Shown here: in pieces, positions 10,101 to 10,861 of the stretch
Layout of the letters: every line of letters starts with the position of its first letter
Position numbering within the stretch: position 1 is the first letter of the stretch
Origin: Pseudomonas rhizophila
Lineage (GTDB): Bacteria; Pseudomonadota; Gammaproteobacteria; Pseudomonadales; Pseudomonadaceae
Length of the DNA: 10,861 nt
Reading direction: 5' to 3'
Assembly: GCF_003033885.1 (NCBI RefSeq)
Contig: NZ_CP024081.1
Location: forward strand, 3,078,481-3,089,341
Made by a program: the position numbers and the translations under genes
Notes under the pieces: generated by a model
Database searches by the model: none
The model's input: only the letters and a program-made list of their open reading frames with translations
Told to the model about the DNA's origin: nothing

Positions 10101-10247
10101 GGTTTGCGCTTCAGGGCGGTGAAGCGCTGTTCGACAGTTTGCTGGTGTTCGAGAACTACCCGATTGCCCAGGCCTTGGAACAGGGCGCACCGGACGGTTT
10201 GCGCTTTGGCCCGGCGCTCACCCAGGAACAAACCAGCTACCCATTGA
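1134..10247 (+). CDS. Multimodular NRPS, C-A-T-C-A-T-E-C, probable pyoverdine-type peptide synthetase; frameshifted near its 3' end
   Basis: This is a cytoplasmic assembly-line enzyme that adds amino acids to a thioester-bound peptide. An N-terminal helical docking segment (residues 1-45) resembles those of pyoverdine synthetases. Domains: C1 about 50-490 (HHIIADG, H182/H183); A1 about 513-1005 (YTSGSTGKPKG 662, NLYGPTE 798, K998); T1 serine 1053; C2 about 1109-1550 (HHIVADA, 1237); A2 about 1570-2065 (YTSGSTGKPKG 1716, NLYGPTE 1855, K2057); T2 serine 2112; E about 2165-2600 (HHMVVDG 2296, EGHGRE, FNYLGQFD); C3 from 2632 (HHILMDG 2767). Pocket residues read by eye suggest Gly for A1 and Ser for A2. 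No thioesterase is present, so another module must follow. After residue 2993 a 95-bp duplication shifts the frame: the last 44 residues are unrelated to C domains and end at TGA 10245-10247. Normal C3 and A3 coding resumes in another frame. As given, the protein lacks the end of C3 and all of module 3's A-T. Confidence is high for family and domains, moderate for pyoverdine. Confidence 0.93.
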   Translation: MDKSVALTIAKRFITLPLDKRKLYLEKMLEEGVSPANLPIPQVRLGFEHIPLSYAQERQWFLWQMDPHSSAYHIPSALRLKGQLDVPALERSFNALLERHESLRTTFGENGEQTVQVIHQHMSLGIAVQALPAAPSASEDDAIKAFVEAETARPFDLRQGPLLRVSLLKIAEDDHVLALIQHHIIADGWSMQVLVDELVRHYAADTAGQPLALPALSVQYADYAIWQRHWLEAGERERQLAYWVQTLGDEQPVLELPLDHPRPPVQSFRGARLDLNLPPELGAALKQLARREGASLFMVLLASFQALLHRYSGQPQIRVGVPVANRNRVETEGLIGFFVNTQVLNAHVDGQLPFDRLLAQVKQSAMAAQAHQDLPFEQLIEALQPERSLSHSPIFQVMFNHQTASDTQDRQLQLPHLSVEDLVWEGRTAQFDLTLGTYETGQGVAAELTYATDLFEPHTIERLARHWQNLLQGIVDAPQQRIGELPLLDTAQQRRTQQDWHRVVDHGSDALCVHQRIAEQARITPDALALSIDGQTLSYGQLEACANQLAHRLIGLGVTPDQPVGIAVQRSAEMLVGLLAILKAGGAYVPLDPAYPEDRLAYMIQDSGIELLLTQARLQAQLPIPATLRTLLLDQPDAAWQAAPSTCPAVPLTTEHLAYVIYTSGSTGKPKGVMVRHGALSNFVTSMIARPGITASDRMLSLTTFSFDIFGLEIYGPLSAGASVVLTGQDVHQDPQAVLALIERHDVSVLQATPSSWRMLLDHEHSAVLAGRTFLCGGEALPLELAQRLLALSPKVWNLYGPTETTIWSAVHPLSLENSRPFLGKPLDNTALYIVGSDLTLNPPGAPGELLIGGDGLARGYFQRPALTAERFVPDPFSTCGERLYRTGDLTRYRAEGVVEYIGRIDHQVKIRGLRIELGEIEAALLAQDTVRETVVVAHEAPTGAQLVGYVVLAIGEAADEASLRASLKAALKAQLPEYMVPAHLVFLAQLPLTPNGKVDRKALPAPDVGEVQRLYVAPRSQREQQVAAIWQEVLKLERVGLEDNFFELGGHSLLVTQVVSRVRRALAIEVPLRSLFEHSTLQDFVNALDAGQGELAPAMVPVSRDAPLPLSFAQERQWFLWKMDPDSAAYNIPTALRMRGALDKIALRQSFEALLQRHESLRTAFVEDDGRTCQVIRPQGQVHFVEQRLAVADEASIQAFLEQQTQRPFDLLSEALLRVALLELSEQEHILVLTVHHIVADAWSLQVMVDDLMSLYSAFIQEQPAQLPPLAVQYADYAVWQRQWMAAGERERQLAYWTGQLGSEQPLLELPTDHPRPAQQSLRGARLPIVLDRSLSDALKALARRENVTLFVLLLGSFQALLHRYSGQADIRVGVPIANRHRLETERLIGFFVNTQVLRAEFHRDLTGADLLQQLKQTAMAAQMHQDLPFEQLVDALQPQRNLSHSPLFQAMFNHRNETGAALANALPGLAVEPLGWEQRTAQFDLSLDTSDSPQGLHAALTYATDLFEPATIERMGRHWLNLLQGLVQDLHRPVAQWALLDADERRRMLLDWNATTAQYPLDRSVHGLIEEQVRRTPDAPALVFGEQRLTYAQLNARANRLAHRLIEQGVGPDVLVGIAVERSVEMVLGLLAILKAGGAYVPLDPEYPRERLAYMFEDSGIGLLLTQSHLLEQLPIPPGLRSLVLELPDDGLQAGRDANPHVRLDGENLAYVIYTSGSTGKPKGAGNRHSALVNRLCWMQDAYRLEADDSVLQKTPFSFDVSVWEFFWPLLTGSTLVVAAPGAHRDPTQLIELITAQRITTLHFVPSMLQAFLQDPHVAECTSLKRIVCSGEALPVDAQQQVFAKLPNAGLYNLYGPTEAAIDVTHWTCVEEGRDSVPIGQPIANLGTCILDDELSPVPVGVIGELYLAGEGLARGYHRRPALTAERFVTGPFGNGQRLYRTGDLARYRADGVIEYAGRMDHQVKIRGLRIELGEIEARLAEHDDVREAVVIAQDGSLLVAYVVPARAELLAAEDIVRQTLQGHLKEHLSQALPDYMVPQHWLWLEKMPVSPNGKLERKALPKADITANPKAYIAPVTAIEQALAGIWQSVLGRGQVGLSDNFFELGGDSIVSIQMVSRARQAGIHFSPKDLFIHQTIQGLASVATLGDSGLAIDQGPVTGETLLLPFQQWFFDQPMAEPHHWNQSVLLKGLRPLHAGHLEQALQALVAHHDALRLAFRREDDAWTARHQTLAEQQAIWRRSPLLWTAEVADAPALERLAEQAQRSLDLESGALLRGVLANLADGSQRLLLVIHHMVVDGVSWRILLEDLQQAYEQLQAGQTPKLPAKTSATQAWAQRLKTHAGSAAFQTQMAYWQGQLEGARGDLPCDRPQGELRRCHGAQVQTRLDKNQTRQLLQQAPAAYRTQVNDLLLTALARVIGRWTGEASTLIQLEGHGREALFDDLDLSRSVGWFTSLFPVRLTPAVTTEDSIKAIKEQLRAIPDKGLGFAVLRYLGDEPTRCALQALPVPRITFNYLGQFDSGFADDAAGLFVPAGESAGAPQSPLAPLDNWLTLNGSVYAGELSIDWTFSTQMFDESTIQALALDYAQELQALIEHCCQTRHQGFTPSDFPLAGLTQAQLDTLPLAARQIEDIYPLSPMQQGMLFHTLYEQQAGNYINQLRVDVAGLDVERFRQAWQAAMDTHEVLRSSFVWDGDFKRALQVVHKQMEVAFLFHDGGAAANPSQDLDALALAQRQQGFELDAAPLLRLLVVRVAEDRYHMIYTSHHILMDGWSNSQLLGEVLQRYGSQPVVASGSRYRDYIAWLQRQDGAASEAFWKPALQRLEAPTRLADAIAQSGEADTGYGDHVQVLDETLTRRLEAFARASKVTVNTLVQAAWLLLLQRYTGKDTVAFGATVAGRPADLPGIEQQIGLFINTLPVIASPRAEQSLDSWLQALQAQNLALREFEHTALLDIQRWAGQGGEALFDSLLVFENYPIAQALEQGAPDGLRFRAVKRCSTVCWCSRTTRLPRPWNRAHRTVCALARRSPRNKPATH
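1284..4390 (+). other. NRPS module 1 (LCL-type C, A predicted for glycine, T)
   Basis: The condensation domain begins PLSYAQERQWFLW, typical of LCL domains that accept an L-configured donor. This fits the upstream protein, whose last carrier is not followed by an epimerase. Aligning the A domain by eye to the GrsA pocket positions gives D-I-L-Q-L-G-L-I-W plus the A10 lysine, which I recall as a standard glycine code. Segments used were FSFDIFGLE, VLQATPSSW, FLCGGEAL and NLYGPTETTIW. The carrier reads DNFFELGGHSL, the form usual before a C domain, and there is no epimerase, as expected for achiral glycine. The code was read manually and not checked by software. Confidence 0.75.
4455..8945 (+). 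other. NRPS module 2 (LCL-type C, A predicted for serine, T, epimerase)
   Basis: The C domain (LPLSFAQERQWFLW) is again LCL type. Its active-site motif reads HHIVADA: the second histidine and the aspartate are kept, but the usual last glycine is alanine. Pocket residues from FSFDVSVWE, TLHFVPSM, IVCSGEAL and NLYGPTEAAID give D-V-W-H-V-S-L-I-D plus lysine, close to the serine codes I know. The carrier has LGGDS, the variant typical in front of an epimerase. The E domain follows with LPFQQWFF, HHMVVDG, EGHGRE, SVGWFTSLFP and FNYLGQFD, so all main E motifs look intact. The predicted unit is D-Ser. Confidence 0.75.
10017..10206 (+). repeat. Perfect 95-bp tandem duplication causing a frameshift
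   Basis: Bases 10017-10111 are repeated exactly at 10112-10206, with identity stopping at both borders (no extra shared bases either side). The unit covers the late C-domain region around LFDSLLVFENYP. Its length is 31 codons plus two bases, so the second copy moves the reading frame. Removing one copy restores an uninterrupted C3-A3 reading frame to the window end. Confidence 0.97.
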
Positions 10248-10861
10248 CGCTGTTGGTGGGATTGGATCGGCAACTGTCGGTGCACATAAGCTACCAGCAG
10301 GCGAGCTTCTCGGCGGCCACGGTAGAACGGCTGGCGACCCATCTGGCTCAGTTGCTGGGACAGATGACCGATGGCGGCGAGCGTTGCCTGAGTGAACTGT
10401 CGATGCTGGAGTTCGATGAGCATCAGCGCCTGACCCACGACTGGAATCCGCTGGACGCGCCGTTCGAGCAAAACCTGTGCATCCATCAGATGATTGCTCG
10501 CCAGGCCGAGGCCACGCCGGACGCCCTGGCGGTGACCTTCGCCAATACCCGACTGAGCTACAGCGAACTCGATGGCCGCGCCAATCGCCTGGCCCACAAA
10601 CTCATCGAAATGGGCGTGGGCCCGGAAGTGCGTGTGGGCGTGGCGATGCCGCGCTCCGAGCACCTGCTGATCGCCTTGCTGGCGGTGCTCAAGGCCGGTG
10701 GCGCCTACGTGCCGCTGGACCCGGATTACCCGGCCGAGCGCGTGGCCTACATGCTCGACGACAGCCGCGCGCGGGTGTTGCTGACTGAACAATCGGTGGC
10801 GGCGACGCTGAGCGTGCCGGCCGAAACCGCTGTGCTCATGCTGGATCAGCTCGACCTGGCG
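10112..10861 (+). pseudogene. Out-of-frame 3' continuation of the NRPS: end of C3 and start of a third A domain (runs off the window)
   Basis: In the frame with codons starting at 10112, the second duplicate copy re-encodes QGGEALFDSLLVFENYP and continues without a stop for 250 codons to the window edge. It holds the rest of the DCL condensation domain (YPLTLLVGLDRQLSVHISY) and the beginning of an A domain: the A1-like LSYSELDGRANRLAH (about 10553) and the A2-like LKAGGAYVPLDPDYP (about 10688). The pocket-lining cores lie beyond the window, so no substrate can be predicted. An in-frame TGA at 10025-10027 closes the frame upstream. GTG at 10145 could be picked as a start by a gene caller, but it has no Shine-Dalgarno sequence and lies inside a conserved domain. 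This is best read as the detached remainder of the gene starting at 1134, split either by a real mutation or by an assembly error. Confidence 0.88.

Noticed and set aside
10145..10861. A separate downstream NRPS gene starting at GTG 10145
   Set aside because: The start falls in the middle of a condensation domain, in a duplicated segment with no ribosome binding site. It is the frame-shifted remainder of the preceding gene.

Overview
The window is one dense, high-GC stretch of non-ribosomal peptide synthetase (NRPS) coding sequence, all on the + strand. Codon use, protein style and a typical Pseudomonas REP palindrome at the left edge point to a fluorescent Pseudomonas (P. fluorescens-like). 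The N-terminal helix of the main protein and the run of short C-A-T modules resemble pyoverdine siderophore synthetases (PvdI/PvdJ/PvdD type). The pyoverdine assignment is an inference: no chromophore, hydroxyornithine or export gene is visible.

Layout: (1) Bases 1-156 are a REP doublet (REPIN-like palindrome) with imperfect 15-bp tandem repeats on both arms. (2) From about 157 the sequence becomes, in frame, the C-terminal part of an adenylation (A) domain plus a carrier (T) domain, ending at 1134. (3) A second NRPS gene starts at 1134, overlapping the previous stop by one base behind a good Shine-Dalgarno sequence. It encodes C-A-T-C-A-T-E-C, and the homology continues into a third A domain that runs off the right edge. 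(4) A perfect 95-bp tandem duplication (10017-10111 = 10112-10206) shifts the frame inside the third condensation domain, so the gene is read as a 3037-residue product ending at 10247 plus an out-of-frame 3' portion reaching the window end.

How it works together: the upstream protein hands its aminoacyl or peptidyl chain to the first C domain of the second protein (L-donor type, matching the lack of an upstream epimerase). Specificity residues read by eye suggest glycine for module 1 and serine for module 2. Module 2 carries an epimerase, predicting D-Ser, and the next C domain has the sequence style of a D-donor (DCL) condensation domain, which agrees. The visible predicted segment is therefore X-Gly-D-Ser-Y.

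The two points that need attention are the two junctions: the REP palindrome fused into an A domain, and the exact frame-shifting duplication. Either they are real lesions of an assembly line that is decaying or diversifying, or they are assembly artefacts at repeats. The sequence alone cannot decide. I see no wholly new system here.
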